From NCBI GenBank assembly GCA_934749845.1, contig CAKVHQ010000002.1, positions 53,097-117,096 of the forward strand: a stretch of 64,000 nucleotides of DNA, in the 5' to 3' direction. Position 1 is the first letter of the stretch. Each line of letters opens with the position of its first letter. Origin of the DNA: an uncultured Clostridia bacterium (GTDB taxonomy: Bacteria; Bacillota; Clostridia; Christensenellales; UBA1242). A program made the translations under genes and the position numbers. Under the pieces are notes generated by a model. The model saw nothing but the letters and a program-made list of their open reading frames with translations, did no database searches and had not been told where the DNA came from. This document shows, one piece after another, positions 15,880 through 25,970 of this stretch.

Positions 15880-17172
15880 ATGAAAACAGAGATTAAAAGA
15901 TATAAAAACGGAATAACACTTGCTGTAACCAACATGGAAGGTTACGAAAGTGTTGCATTTAACATTTTTGTTAACACAGGAAGCGTTAACGAAACCGAAG
16001 GATACTACGGAATTTCACACTATATTGAACATATGCTTTTTAAAGGAACAGAAAAGAGAAGTGCCTATCAAATTGCAAAAGAACTTGATAGTTTAGGTGC
16101 AAATGTAAACGCATTTACCGACTGTGAAGAAACAACATATTTCACAAAGTCCACAAACGAAAACTTGGAAGCATGCGTAGAGATTTTGGCTGATATGTTC
16201 TTTAACGCAACTTTTGACAAAAAGGAAATGGCTCGTGAAAAAAATGTTGTTTGCGAAGAAATTGCTATGTATAATGACGATGCTTATTCAAAAAGTGAAT
16301 TATTAGTAAACTCGCTAATCTACAACGGAACTGGCTATGAAAGAGATGTTGCAGGTTCAAAACAAAGTGTTAAAGCAACAACTCAACAAAAAATTCACGA
16401 CTACATGAAAAAGTTCTACACACCAAGCAACACAATAATTGCTTTTTGCGGAAACATTAAACTAAAACAAGCCGAAAAGTTAATGGAAAAATATTTCCTT
16501 TCTAAATATAACTTAACTTTGAAAGACGAAATTCCTGTTGTGGAAGTTTCAAAACCAAAAATTCAAAAACCAAAAATCGTTGAACAATCAATTAAGCAAT
16601 ATAAGGATAACGAACAAGCAAACATCTGTATAACATACAGTGGAATTTCTCAATACGACAGCGACAAATACGCTTTGAATGTTCTAAACAACGCTCTTGG
16701 AAGAGGAATGAGCAGTAAACTTTTCCAAAGAATTAGAGAAAAATTAGGTCTTGTTTATACCATAGTTAGCGAGTGCAGTTACAACGTTGCTGGCGGAGAT
16801 ATTACAATTCACTTTGCAACCTCAACAAAAAATGCACCACTTGCACTTTCAGCAATAAGGGAAGAAATGGCTTTAATTGTTAAAGAAGGGTTAACCGAAA
16901 GCGAATTTGCTGACGCAAAAAACAACTTACTTTCTTGCTTAAAACTATCATACGAAAACACAAGCAGTGTTAATGTTGGCGTATGCAAAAACATTAGAAA
17001 TTACGGACGAGTTGTAACAAAAGAAGAAAATATCGAGAACACAAAAAAAGTAACATTAGACGATGTTAACAGAGTGGCAAAAAGATTGTTTGACAGCGAA
17101 AATTATTGCATTTCTTATGTTGGAAAAAACACTCGAATTGATTTGCTAAAAAATTACAGTTTAAAAGTTTAG
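15880..17172 (+). CDS. mlpA: M16-family zinc protease (MlpA/YmxG-like)
   Basis: 430 residues, two M16 half-domains. The inverted zinc motif HYIEH (~48-52) with the distal Glu in the NVVCEEIAMYNDD helix marks an active enzyme; the second half has RGMSSKLFQRIREKLGLVY, the usual substrate-binding arginine/tyrosine motif. Start taken at 15880 because AAGGAG lies 6 nt before it; the upstream TTG lacks an SD. The ylxY-mlpA order recalls Bacillus. Likely cytoplasmic; substrate unknown. Confidence 0.9.
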   Translation: MKTEIKRYKNGITLAVTNMEGYESVAFNIFVNTGSVNETEGYYGISHYIEHMLFKGTEKRSAYQIAKELDSLGANVNAFTDCEETTYFTKSTNENLEACVEILADMFFNATFDKKEMAREKNVVCEEIAMYNDDAYSKSELLVNSLIYNGTGYERDVAGSKQSVKATTQQKIHDYMKKFYTPSNTIIAFCGNIKLKQAEKLMEKYFLSKYNLTLKDEIPVVEVSKPKIQKPKIVEQSIKQYKDNEQANICITYSGISQYDSDKYALNVLNNALGRGMSSKLFQRIREKLGLVYTIVSECSYNVAGGDITIHFATSTKNAPLALSAIREEMALIVKEGLTESEFADAKNNLLSCLKLSYENTSSVNVGVCKNIRNYGRVVTKEENIENTKKVTLDDVNRVAKRLFDSENYCISYVGKNTRIDLLKNYSLKV

Positions 17173-17181
17173 TCAAAGCGT

Positions 17182-17209
17182 TTGCATAGCACAATTTTTG
17201 TGCTATAAT
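17182..17209 (+). promoter_or_regulatory. Promoter of ftsK with a hairpin in the spacer
   Basis: TTGCAT (17182-17187), 16-nt spacer, TATAAT (17204-17209). The span 17186-17206 is an inverted repeat ATAGCACAA / TTGTGCTAT, and its left arm is the TTTGCATAGCAC word of the local repeat family. Confidence 0.5.
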
Positions 17210-17240
17210 TACTCTGTAATTAAATTCAGGAGTAATCAAA

Positions 17241-20219
17241 GTGCCAATCGTAACTAATTTTGAAAAGAATTTTGACAAGAAGAAAAAAATGCCCACTTCA
17301 AAAGTAGTGGGTTTAATATTGCTTATAGTTGCAACAATCGGCTATTTGGGTCTATTTATAAAATGGATCCCTTTTTTGCATAATTTTTTAGTTGGCACAT
17401 TTGGGCTGTTTTCCTATGTGTTGTTTCTTTTAATGTACTTAATTGGCGGTGCATTATTTAAAGGTGCAAAGTATGTTTACTCAAAAAAATATTTGTTTTA
17501 TTTAAGCATGGCTCTAATTTGCGTTTTAGCAGTGTTTCATATTGCTTTCACATACTCAATGCCACTAACCACTTATGGAAAATATCTTTCTGCAATTTAT
17601 AGCGAAACATTAAGTGTTGGCGGAGTTTTGTTAGGGCTAATAATTTATCCACTTCAAAAATATCTTTATCCAATAGGTGCAATTTTCTTGTTCCTAATTG
17701 TTTTAGCATTTAACATTTGGCTGATATACGACTATTTAACAAGAGTTAGATACCTCAAACAAACCGACACTAAAATTTTCAATAAAAAAATTAAAAAGAC
17801 ATTTGAAACTCCTCAAAAAAATGTCAATGTTTCATTTGAACTCGGTCAAAAAAACAACACAAAAATTGGTCTTGATGCACAAATTGAACAAGACCAAAAG
17901 TCTAGGGAAGATGCTTTAAAAAAACTAGGTCTAGACAAAACATTACGCAACGAGCATTTTGTTGATAATAGGCAATTAACTTCATTTGCCAACGACTTTA
18001 TGAACAAAAAAAGCGGTTCTCAAATTTTTGACCAACAACAAAACAATTACGAATCAACAAGCAAAAGTAAAAGTTCTTTAACACCACCAACCGATTATAG
18101 AGGTACATTTGGCTATAACTTGGTGGACAACAATAGTTCTAAAACAAAAAAATCTATGTCTAATTACGATAAAAACTTGGAATTTTTGCAAGCAACATTA
18201 AGCGTACCTAATCCTAAAAACTCAAACGAAGCAGGGCAGTCGCAAGGTAAGCACAGCGATGCTTCAATGGCGGACTTTTTGGACGCAAACTTTGGTGATT
18301 ATCGCACAGCAGAGCAAACATTCGCCAACAAAAAATTAGCCCAAGAAAGTTATTCAAGCAACGATTATTCAAGCGACTATAACACAGTAAGTTCAAACCA
18401 AGAAACACCAAGCGAACCATTTATAAGCCCTGTTGACGAAACAGAAAATGATTCATTTGAAAAACCTTTTGAAACCATTAAAGATGACTCGTTAAAAAAT
18501 ACGGATAATGTTCAAGAAACAACTAATTCGTTTGAAAACAAGATTGAACAAAGCGTTGACCAACTTAAAACCAACACAGAAGATAAAATTGACCTTAAAA
18601 ACTTTGAACTTCCAGACTCGCTTAAACTTCCAAAAGACTCTTCGCGAAGAAGGGGACTAAAATTAAACGAAAACCAAAATTCGCTTTTTGATGTTAAGCA
18701 AGACGAACAAGCAAAAGAAGTTAAAAAGCCACATTTCTTTAAAAGATATGTTCCACCAACAGTCGATTTATTATCTAGCGTGGCAGTGGATACAGCCAAA
18801 ATAACAGAAGATGTTGAAGCAAACGCAAGAGCCATCGAAACCACTTTGGAAAACTTTGGAATTGCCGCAAAAGTTACAAACACAACAATAGGACCTGCTG
18901 TTACTAGATATGAACTTAACATGCCAGCAGGTATTAGCGTTAACATGGTAACAAAATATTCAAACGACATTTCTGCCGCTGTTGCTTCAAGTCGTGGCGT
19001 TAGAATTCAAGCACCAATTCCGGGCAAAAGTGCGGTTGGTGTTGAAGTTCCAAACCGAAAAGTTAGCATGGTTGGAATAAGAGAAGTTGTTGAAAGCAGA
19101 GAATTTTTAGTAAATAAAAATGTGCTTTCTTATGCCGTAGGTAAAGAAGTTAGCGGAAAATGTGTTGTTGCAGATATGCACGAAATGCCACATATGTTGG
19201 TTGCTGGTTCAACTGGTTCAGGAAAGAGTGTTGCTTTAAATACACTTATTGTAAGTTTAATCTACAAGTATGGTCCAGAAGATTTAAGATTTATCCTTGT
19301 TGACCCAAAACAAGTTGAGTTCTATTCATACAACGGGCTTCCACATATGTTGCTTCCAGAAGCTATTATCGACCCTGCAAAATCATTAAATGCTCTTGAT
19401 TGGGCGATTGCCGAGATGGAACGAAGATACGCACTTTTAAGAGAGTCTGGCGTGCGTGAAATTATTGAATACAACAATTTGCCAGAAGTAAAAAACAAGT
19501 CAAAAGAAAAATTGGCTCATATTGTCATCATTATTGACGAAGTTGGCGACATTATGAGTTTGAACAACATAAAGAAAGACTTTGAAGAAAAGGTTAGAAG
19601 ATTAACCCAAAAGGCAAGAGCCGTTGGAATTAACTTGATACTTGCCACTCAAAGACCATCTGTTGATGTTATTACTGGTGTTATTAAAGCAAACTTGCCA
19701 TCAAGAATGGCGTTTGCAGTTTTGAATTATCAAGACAGTAAAACCATTTTGGACACTGGTGGTGCTGAAAAATTGCTTGGAAAAGGCGATATGTTATTTT
19801 CGCCAAGAGGAATTGAACCATTCCGTGTTCAAGGATGCTACATTTCAACACAAGAAATTAACAATGTTTGTGCTTTTGTTAAAGAGCATAACGAAAGTTA
19901 CTTTGATGAAGAAATTGACAAGGCAATAAATAAAGAGGACGAGCCAGAAATGTCTAGCGACATTGAACCTAGTGATGAAGGCGGAACTCATTTCGACCCA
20001 CTTATGCCAGAATGTTTAAAACTAGTAATTAAAAATGGTTATGCTTCTGTTTCTATGTTGCAACGAAGGTTCAGCATAGGCAACCCAAAAGCAGGAAAAA
20101 TTATAGACCAAATGGAACAAGCAAAATTTATTGGTCCAAGTAATGGTTCAAAGCCAAGAACGGTTTATATTACCGCCGAACAATTTAAAGAAATATTTGG
20201 AGAAGGAATTGACGATTAG
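17241..20219 (+). CDS. ftsK: FtsK/SpoIIIE DNA translocase
   Basis: 992-residue septal DNA pump that clears chromosome from division and sporulation septa. Residues ~18-165 hold four membrane helices; ~170-500 are a long Asn/Ser/Gln/Asp-rich linker; ~520-900 form the motor with Walker A AGSTGSGKS and Walker B IVIIIDEVGD; the last ~65 residues are the winged-helix gamma domain that reads orienting sequences (LVIKNGYASVSMLQRRFSIG). GTG start with AGGAG 8 nt upstream. Only one such gene is seen, so it may do both FtsK and SpoIIIE jobs. It ends 3 nt before rimO. Confidence 0.95.
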   Translation: MPIVTNFEKNFDKKKKMPTSKVVGLILLIVATIGYLGLFIKWIPFLHNFLVGTFGLFSYVLFLLMYLIGGALFKGAKYVYSKKYLFYLSMALICVLAVFHIAFTYSMPLTTYGKYLSAIYSETLSVGGVLLGLIIYPLQKYLYPIGAIFLFLIVLAFNIWLIYDYLTRVRYLKQTDTKIFNKKIKKTFETPQKNVNVSFELGQKNNTKIGLDAQIEQDQKSREDALKKLGLDKTLRNEHFVDNRQLTSFANDFMNKKSGSQIFDQQQNNYESTSKSKSSLTPPTDYRGTFGYNLVDNNSSKTKKSMSNYDKNLEFLQATLSVPNPKNSNEAGQSQGKHSDASMADFLDANFGDYRTAEQTFANKKLAQESYSSNDYSSDYNTVSSNQETPSEPFISPVDETENDSFEKPFETIKDDSLKNTDNVQETTNSFENKIEQSVDQLKTNTEDKIDLKNFELPDSLKLPKDSSRRRGLKLNENQNSLFDVKQDEQAKEVKKPHFFKRYVPPTVDLLSSVAVDTAKITEDVEANARAIETTLENFGIAAKVTNTTIGPAVTRYELNMPAGISVNMVTKYSNDISAAVASSRGVRIQAPIPGKSAVGVEVPNRKVSMVGIREVVESREFLVNKNVLSYAVGKEVSGKCVVADMHEMPHMLVAGSTGSGKSVALNTLIVSLIYKYGPEDLRFILVDPKQVEFYSYNGLPHMLLPEAIIDPAKSLNALDWAIAEMERRYALLRESGVREIIEYNNLPEVKNKSKEKLAHIVIIIDEVGDIMSLNNIKKDFEEKVRRLTQKARAVGINLILATQRPSVDVITGVIKANLPSRMAFAVLNYQDSKTILDTGGAEKLLGKGDMLFSPRGIEPFRVQGCYISTQEINNVCAFVKEHNESYFDEEIDKAINKEDEPEMSSDIEPSDEGGTHFDPLMPECLKLVIKNGYASVSMLQRRFSIGNPKAGKIIDQMEQAKFIGPSNGSKPRTVYITAEQFKEIFGEGIDD

Positions 20220-20222
20220 TTT

Positions 20223-21596
20223 ATGACAAAAGAAGAATTATTAAGTAAAAAAATTGCTTTCATTTCGCTTGGGTGCGACAAAAACACCGTTGACGCAGAA
20301 AGAATGATGTATTTGCTAAAACAATTTGGTTTTAGTTTTACAAATAACCTTAACGAAGCACAAATTGCGATAATAAATACATGTGCGTTTATTTTGCCAA
20401 GCAAAACCGAAAGCATTAACAAAATTTTGGAAGTTTTAGAATACAAAAATGAAAACCTAGAAAAGGTTATCGTAACAGGATGTTTGGCTCAAAGAAACTA
20501 TGACGAAGTTAAAACATCAATGCCAGAAATTGATGCCATTGTTAGAATTAAAAATAACTCTAAAATTGTTGATGTTGTGTGTGGACTTTATGGCTACTTA
20601 GAGCCAATAAAACTAAAACTTAAAGAGCCTGAACGCGTACTATCAACACCAAGCCACTATGCATTTTTAAAAATTGCAGATGGTTGCAACAACTTTTGTT
20701 CATACTGCACAATTCCTTTTATTCGTGGCAGGTTTAAGTCAGAGCCTTTTGAATGCTTAATAAGTGAAGCAAAAGCGCTTGCAAGCGAAGGTGTTAGAGA
20801 ACTAATACTAGTTGCTCAAGATGTTACAAAATACGGTGAGGACTTGTATGGCGAGCCAAAATTGGTTGAACTTATCCAAGAACTTTCCAAAATAAAAAAT
20901 ATTAAGTGGATAAGGCTACACTATTGCTATCCTAACATGATAACCGACAAACTTTTAAACGAAATAAATAACAATCCAAAAGTTTGCAAATATCTTGATA
21001 TTCCACTTCAACATATATCAACCAAAATTTTGCAAAACATGAACCGTAAGGAAACAAAGGAAGACATCGAAGCGCTTCTTGATAAAATTAGAAGTTTGTC
21101 TAATTATATTGCAATCAGGTCAACATTCATCGTAGGTTTTCCGGGAGAAACAAAGGCTCAAGTTAACGAACTAATTGAGTTTTTAAACAAATACAAGTTA
21201 GACAATGTTGGCTTCTTTACATATTCTAGAGAAAGCAACACAAAAGCCGGCAAAATGCATAATCAAATTTTTGAGTTTGTAAAAAGACATAGATTAAGAA
21301 AGGTGGAAGCGGTTCAACAAAAAATTATGCTTGAAAAACAAGCCGAACTTGTTGGCAAAACATTCGATGCAATTTGCGATTCTTGTGACGAAAAGCCACA
21401 ATACCAACAATTTGCCACTAACAATAAAAGCGGAAGGTACATTTTTAATTATGTGTTTAGAACGCAATATCAAAGTGTTGGCGTGGATACAATCGTTTTT
21501 GTAAGAAGTGAAAAGTTGCTCAACAAGGGCGAAATTTATAAAGTAAAAATAACAGGATTGCTCGACATAGATTTGGTGGGCGAAATAGTTCAGTAA
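20223..21596 (+). CDS. rimO: RimO, ribosomal protein S12 methylthiotransferase
   Basis: 457-residue radical-SAM enzyme that adds a methylthio group to an Asp of S12. Three-part layout: N-terminal MTTase domain with Cys at SLGCDKN, NTCAF and TGCLAQR; radical-SAM CNNFCSYC at ~150-157 with RGRFKSEP; C-terminal TRAM domain. The SLGCDKNTVDAE start and RGRFKSEP motif separate it from MiaB, whose gene is also in this window. Packed between ftsK (3 nt) and pgsA (11 nt). Confidence 0.94.
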   Translation: MTKEELLSKKIAFISLGCDKNTVDAERMMYLLKQFGFSFTNNLNEAQIAIINTCAFILPSKTESINKILEVLEYKNENLEKVIVTGCLAQRNYDEVKTSMPEIDAIVRIKNNSKIVDVVCGLYGYLEPIKLKLKEPERVLSTPSHYAFLKIADGCNNFCSYCTIPFIRGRFKSEPFECLISEAKALASEGVRELILVAQDVTKYGEDLYGEPKLVELIQELSKIKNIKWIRLHYCYPNMITDKLLNEINNNPKVCKYLDIPLQHISTKILQNMNRKETKEDIEALLDKIRSLSNYIAIRSTFIVGFPGETKAQVNELIEFLNKYKLDNVGFFTYSRESNTKAGKMHNQIFEFVKRHRLRKVEAVQQKIMLEKQAELVGKTFDAICDSCDEKPQYQQFATNNKSGRYIFNYVFRTQYQSVGVDTIVFVRSEKLLNKGEIYKVKITGLLDIDLVGEIVQ

Positions 21597-21607
21597 GGAG
21601 ATTAAAA

Positions 21608-22204
21608 ATGAACACACCTAATAAATTATCATTACTTAGAATAATACTTGTTCCAGTTATGCTAGTTTGCTTTTTGGTAAACTTTCCTTATCACATGTTT
21701 GTGACTTTGGGAGTGTTTATCGTTGCAAGCGTTACGGACTTTTTAGATGGTTACATTGCAAGAAAATATAACATGGTAACTGAAATTGGTATCTTTTTAG
21801 ATTCTATTGCAGATAAAATCTTAACAACCACAGCGTTAATGCTTATTGCTGTGTTTAACTTGATACCTCAACCATACGGAGTTTTATGCTTATTCTTGTT
21901 TGTTTCAAGAGATTTAATCGTTAACGCATTAAGACAAATTGCAAGTGCAAGAGGAATTTTAGTTAGTGCCGACAAATTGGGCAAATATAAGGCATTTATG
22001 CTTGATATAGCAATTCCAGTAATCTTTATGTTCAAAGCATTAAGCGACATTTCAGCAGGTCAAACTTTAGTTAATGTGTTTATGTGGATTGGCTATGGCT
22101 TTATGATTTTAGCAAGCATACTAAATGTCATTTCATGTATCAACTACTTGATAAAAAACAGACAAGTGTTAAAAGAAACACCAAAAGATAATAAAACGGA
22201 ATAA
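21608..22204 (+). CDS. pgsA: CDP-diacylglycerol-glycerol-3-phosphate phosphatidyltransferase
   Basis: Makes phosphatidylglycerol phosphate, the committed step to PG and cardiolipin. 198 residues with about five to six membrane helices. The CDP-alcohol phosphotransferase motif DG-x2-AR-x8-G-x3-D-x3-D is complete (DGYIARKY at ~48-55 through FLDSIAD). rimO-pgsA-recA order is common in Bacillota and Clostridia. Confidence 0.95.
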   Translation: MNTPNKLSLLRIILVPVMLVCFLVNFPYHMFVTLGVFIVASVTDFLDGYIARKYNMVTEIGIFLDSIADKILTTTALMLIAVFNLIPQPYGVLCLFLFVSRDLIVNALRQIASARGILVSADKLGKYKAFMLDIAIPVIFMFKALSDISAGQTLVNVFMWIGYGFMILASILNVISCINYLIKNRQVLKETPKDNKTE

Positions 22205-22210
22205 ACATTT

Positions 22211-22228
22211 TTCAAACAAATGTTTGAA
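22211..22228 (+). promoter_or_regulatory. LexA-like box upstream of recA
   Basis: Arms TTCAAACA / TGTTTGAA around AA, sharing AAACAAATGTTT with boxes at lexA and at the gene starting at 57577. It lies 15-32 nt upstream of the recA -35. The palindrome is too tight (2-nt loop) to be a typical terminator. Confidence 0.6.
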
Positions 22229-22243
22229 AAAATGCCAAAACGC

Positions 22244-22272
22244 TTGCAAAATGTGGGCAAAAAAGGTATAAT
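22244..22272 (+). promoter_or_regulatory. SigA promoter of recA
   Basis: TTGCAA (22244-22249), 17-nt spacer, perfect TATAAT (22267-22272). Confidence 0.8.
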
Positions 22273-22300
22273 GTAATTGATTAAATTTTAGGAGTATACA

Positions 22301-23290
22301 ATGGAAAACAATAAAAAGAAAGCACTTGAAGATGCAATAGCACAAATTGAAAAACAATTTGGCAAGGGCTCAATCATGAAGATGACAGAAGGCGCAGTTG
22401 AAAAATGCGATGTTATTCCAACAGGCTGTTTGACACTTGACTATGCGTTGGGAGTTGGCGGTATGCCAAGAGGAAGAATTATCGAAATTTATGGTCCAGA
22501 AAGCAGTGGTAAAACAACAGTTGCGTTGCATGTTGTGGCAGAAGCACAAAAAATGGGCGGAACAGCCGCATTTATTGATGCCGAACACGCACTTGACCCA
22601 GTTTATGCAAGCCGTATAGGCGTTAATATGGACGAATTATACATAAGCCAACCAGACACTGGCGAACAGGCACTTGAAATTTGTGAAAACTTGGTTAAAA
22701 GTGGAGCAATCGACATTATCGTTATTGATAGTGTTGCCGCATTAACTCCAAAGGCAGAAATTGATGGTGAAATGGGCGATAGTTTCATGGGTCTTCAAGC
22801 AAGACTTATGAGTCAAGCATTAAGAAAATTAACCAGCATAACCAACAAAACAAAAACATGCGTAATATTTATTAACCAGTTAAGAGATAAAATTGGCGTT
22901 ATGTTTGGTAATCCAGAAACAACAACAGGTGGTAAAGCACTTAAATTCTATTCAAGCATTCGTCTTGATGTTAGAAAAGTTGATACAATTAAGGACACTC
23001 AAAACAACATAATAGGTAACAAAACAAGAGTTAAAGTTGTTAAAAACAAACTTGCAGCACCTTTCAAAGTTGCCGACTTCGATTTAATGTATGGCACAGG
23101 TGTTTCAAAAACTGGTTGCTTGGTTGACCTTGCCGTTGAGTATGACATTATCGAAAAGAGCGGTTCATGGTTTAGTTATAATGGCGACAAGATTGGTCAG
23201 GGCAAAGAAAATGTAAAATCTAACCTTGAAAACAACCCAGAACTATATAACGAAATTGAAGCAAAAGTTAAAGAAAAAATGTTTGCATAA
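22301..23290 (+). CDS. recA: RecA recombinase
   Basis: 329 residues. Strand exchange and SOS co-protease. Walker A GPESSGKTT at ~65-73, Walker B IIVIDSVAAL, L2 loop GNPETTTGGKALKFYSS. Shorter than Bacillus RecA (348) mainly in the acidic C-terminal tail. SD AGGAG upstream. A single-gene unit with its own promoter, a LexA-like box and a terminator. Confidence 0.98.
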   Translation: MENNKKKALEDAIAQIEKQFGKGSIMKMTEGAVEKCDVIPTGCLTLDYALGVGGMPRGRIIEIYGPESSGKTTVALHVVAEAQKMGGTAAFIDAEHALDPVYASRIGVNMDELYISQPDTGEQALEICENLVKSGAIDIIVIDSVAALTPKAEIDGEMGDSFMGLQARLMSQALRKLTSITNKTKTCVIFINQLRDKIGVMFGNPETTTGGKALKFYSSIRLDVRKVDTIKDTQNNIIGNKTRVKVVKNKLAAPFKVADFDLMYGTGVSKTGCLVDLAVEYDIIEKSGSWFSYNGDKIGQGKENVKSNLENNPELYNEIEAKVKEKMFA

Positions 23291-23318
23291 ATTAAAAAAT
23301 TTAGCAAAAAAAATAAAC

Positions 23319-23350
23319 AAAAAAGGGTAGTATTTAACTATCCTTTTTTT
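23319..23350 (+). terminator. Intrinsic terminator of recA
   Basis: AAAAAAGGGTAG / CTATCCTTTTTT stem with a 7-nt loop followed by Ts. Confidence 0.85.
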
Positions 23351-23395
23351 ATTAAATTTCTTTAGCAAACTTTTAGCAAAATATTTTTCAAAAAA

Positions 23396-23452
23396 GTTTG
23401 CATAGCACTGTTTTTGCTCGATTTTTCGGCATATTTTAAGTACTATGCAAAT
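23396..23452. repeat. Dispersed palindromic repeat, copy A (full length)
   Basis: Ends are inverted: TTTGCATAGCACT (23397-23409) and AAGTACTATGCAAA (23438-23451); the centre is TCGATTTTTCGGCA. It is the reference copy for a family with partial copies near 17181, 41357, 44181 and 55587. It lies between recA and the PBP gene, where the rest of the 288-nt gap is plain AT-rich sequence. Confidence 0.7.
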
Positions 23453-23578
23453 TTTTTACTCTCATTAAAATCATTTAAAACCAATGGTATAGCAACTAAA
23501 AAATTAAGATAATTTTTAGTAAAATTAGTCTAAAAATTTTGTTAAATTTATAGCAAAAAAACTTAAATTTTTGTTTAA

Positions 23579-25879
23579 TTAAGATGACATATTTGTGAAA
23601 ACTTTTACGCTATTGCTTCTTATTCTTTTACTATGAGTTTTTGTGGCATGGTTAGTTGCAACTGCTTCAACATAATAGGTGTAAAATTCGCCATCCAAAA
23701 CACTCTCGTCGTCAACAGTTATTAAGCCTTTTTTGTTTTTTATAGTTTCAATAACTTTACATTCATCGTCATTTATTCTGTAAATTTTATACTCCACTTG
23801 TGGCAAAGAAGTGAAAGATAGGGTGGGCACATTGTCTTTCATAGTAACCGACACATTTATCGCTTTAAGTTCGCTAAAACTTTTAGCAACTCTTGTTGGC
23901 ACATATTTTTTATTAAAAATGGCTTTAACCTTGAAAATTTCAGGTGTGTTAGCGTCAGCAAGAAGTAATGCATGATTGTTTTCTAATTCTTGACTGTCAA
24001 GTTCCACTTGTTCTATGTTTTTTGGAACTTTAAAATCGTTTGGTGTGTGGTTTTTGTACACATTTTCCATGCAATTTTTTAACATACTTGTGCAATATGT
24101 TCCGCCATTATTACACCCTTCTAGCATATATTCTTTATCTCCAGTGCTGTTTCCAAGCCATATTCCAAATGTATGCTCGCTTGTGTAGGCAACCGACCAA
24201 ACATCACTGTTTAAATTGGTGTTTTTTATTCCAACTGTGCCTGTTTTTCCTGCAACTTGATAGTTTAAAGTGTACAGCCTGCTACTTGTTCCTTTTTTAA
24301 CACCGCTTATTAGCATTTGCGTCATTAAATATGCCGATTCTTCGCCTATAACGCTTCTTTCGCTTTGGCTATTAGCATATATAACATTTCCGTTTTTGTC
24401 GCAAATTTTTTTAATAAATTTTGCTTCTTTAAAGCTTCCGTTGTTAGAAAAAGGTAGGTAACTGTTAACAAGTTGCTTAACTGTTGTGCCTTTTGTCATT
24501 CCACCAAGTGCTATTGCGTAGTTTTTGTCATTTCTATCAAACTCAATACCACTTTTTTCTGCAATATTTTTGCTATACTGCATGCCTGTTGCTTGCAAAA
24601 TTTTTATTGCTGGAACATTCAAACTTTTTTCAACACTTTCAGTTGCCGACACATAGCCATAATACTTGTCGCCAACATTTTGTGGAGTATATCCGCCAAA
24701 ATTTGTTTTTTCGTCTAGTATGGGCGACACAGGACTAATAACTCCTTTTTCTAGGGCAGGTGCATAAACCAAAATTGGCTTTATGCTTGAACCGGGCGAC
24801 CTGTGCATATTAACTAAATCAAAGTTACTTTTCCCATTAAAAGCAATAATTCCGCCGGTTTCATTATCAATCACAATTCCGCAAGAGTCGGCCACATTTC
24901 CGTATTCGTTTTGATGATAATAGTCACTGTTATTTACTGCGCTAGTTAAACTTTCTTGCGCTGTTTTGTCCAAATAGGTAAATATGTAATAGCCTTTTGT
25001 TGCAAGTTCTTTTTCGCTTAAATCTAGAACCTTTGTTGCTTCATCAATAACCGCTTGTTCATAAAAATTTTGTTTTGATAATGTGGTTTTGTTAACAACA
25101 ATTTCTTCATTAACTGCTTTATTGTATTCATCAAGCGAAATCACATTATCCTTTAACATTTCTTTCAAAACCAAATTTCTTCTTTTTAAGCAATTATCAT
25201 AATTGTAGATTGGGGAATAAGCCTTTGGCGATTTAATAATTCCAGCAAGAGTGGCACTTTCACTAACAGTCAAGTCTTTTGCGCATTTGTTAAAATACAC
25301 TTTGCTTGCATTATCTAGCCCATAAGCACCATTCCCAAAATAAATGGCATTAAGGTAGGTTTCCAAGATTTCGTTTTTACTCATGGATTTTTCCATTTTA
25401 AGAGTTAAAAGCATTTCTTTAATCTTTCTCTCGTATGTTTTTTCGGTGCTTAAATGAGTGTTTTTGATAAGTTGTTGGCTGATTGTGCTAGCGCCCTCGC
25501 TCATTTTCCCACTTTTCAAGTTTCGGTACATTGCCTTTAAAATTCGTTTAGGGTTAATGCCATGATGAGAATAGAATTTTTTATCTTCTATGCTAATAAA
25601 CGACGCTGGCACATAACTTGGTAATTCATCAAGTTTAACCTTACTTTTTTGGTTGTCTGTTCGTGACAATTCGTCGTTATTAGAGTCGTATATGTTAAAT
25701 TGAGTGTTAATTAGCATTAAATCTTCTTGGTTGAACTTCAAAGAGTTGTTCAAGTTTATAAGGTAAAGCGACAATGTTAGTCCAGTAAATACCATTAAAC
25801 CCACCACGATAAAAGTGGCAATTTTTAATGCCTTTATAAATTTATTTGTTTTTAAACTTGCAGTTTTTGTGTTTTTCAT
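23579..25879 (-). CDS. Class A penicillin-binding protein (PBP1A type)
   Basis: 766-residue bifunctional murein synthase. N-terminal membrane helix (~20-42); GT51 glycosyltransferase domain with IEDKKFYSHHG and GASTISQQLIKN (~90-260); transpeptidase domain with SSIK catalytic motif (in SPGSSIKP), SLN and KTG (AGKTGTVG); a fibronectin-like domain at the C-terminus (~665-766). Start at 25879 has GAGG 6 nt upstream; the longer frame to 25978 would run into the miaB start. Divergent from miaB. Confidence 0.92.
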   Translation of the reverse strand: MKNTKTASLKTNKFIKALKIATFIVVGLMVFTGLTLSLYLINLNNSLKFNQEDLMLINTQFNIYDSNNDELSRTDNQKSKVKLDELPSYVPASFISIEDKKFYSHHGINPKRILKAMYRNLKSGKMSEGASTISQQLIKNTHLSTEKTYERKIKEMLLTLKMEKSMSKNEILETYLNAIYFGNGAYGLDNASKVYFNKCAKDLTVSESATLAGIIKSPKAYSPIYNYDNCLKRRNLVLKEMLKDNVISLDEYNKAVNEEIVVNKTTLSKQNFYEQAVIDEATKVLDLSEKELATKGYYIFTYLDKTAQESLTSAVNNSDYYHQNEYGNVADSCGIVIDNETGGIIAFNGKSNFDLVNMHRSPGSSIKPILVYAPALEKGVISPVSPILDEKTNFGGYTPQNVGDKYYGYVSATESVEKSLNVPAIKILQATGMQYSKNIAEKSGIEFDRNDKNYAIALGGMTKGTTVKQLVNSYLPFSNNGSFKEAKFIKKICDKNGNVIYANSQSERSVIGEESAYLMTQMLISGVKKGTSSRLYTLNYQVAGKTGTVGIKNTNLNSDVWSVAYTSEHTFGIWLGNSTGDKEYMLEGCNNGGTYCTSMLKNCMENVYKNHTPNDFKVPKNIEQVELDSQELENNHALLLADANTPEIFKVKAIFNKKYVPTRVAKSFSELKAINVSVTMKDNVPTLSFTSLPQVEYKIYRINDDECKVIETIKNKKGLITVDDESVLDGEFYTYYVEAVATNHATKTHSKRIRSNSVKVFTNMSS

Positions 25880-25922
25880 ATAATCCTCGAAGTTAGTTTG
25901 AGATAAATTTGTCAAAATATGT

Positions 25923-25950
25923 TTGAGTTTGCGTTTTTTTACTATATAAT
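25923..25950 (+). promoter_or_regulatory. SigA promoter of the miaB-mutSL operon
   Basis: TTGAGT (25923-25928), 16-nt spacer, TATAAT (25945-25950), 20 nt before the miaB ATG. Confidence 0.6.
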
Positions 25951-25970
25951 AGTAATCATTAGGAGAACAT

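Noticed and set aside
18512..18970. 152-codon minus-strand frame inside ftsK
   Set aside because: Antisense shadow of the ftsK linker and motor; no SD and no protein-like pattern.
22211..22230. Terminator for pgsA at the recA palindrome
   Set aside because: The loop would be only 2 nt, the following bases are As rather than Ts on the plus strand, and the core is shared with the lexA and 57.6 kb promoters, so a LexA-like box is the better reading.
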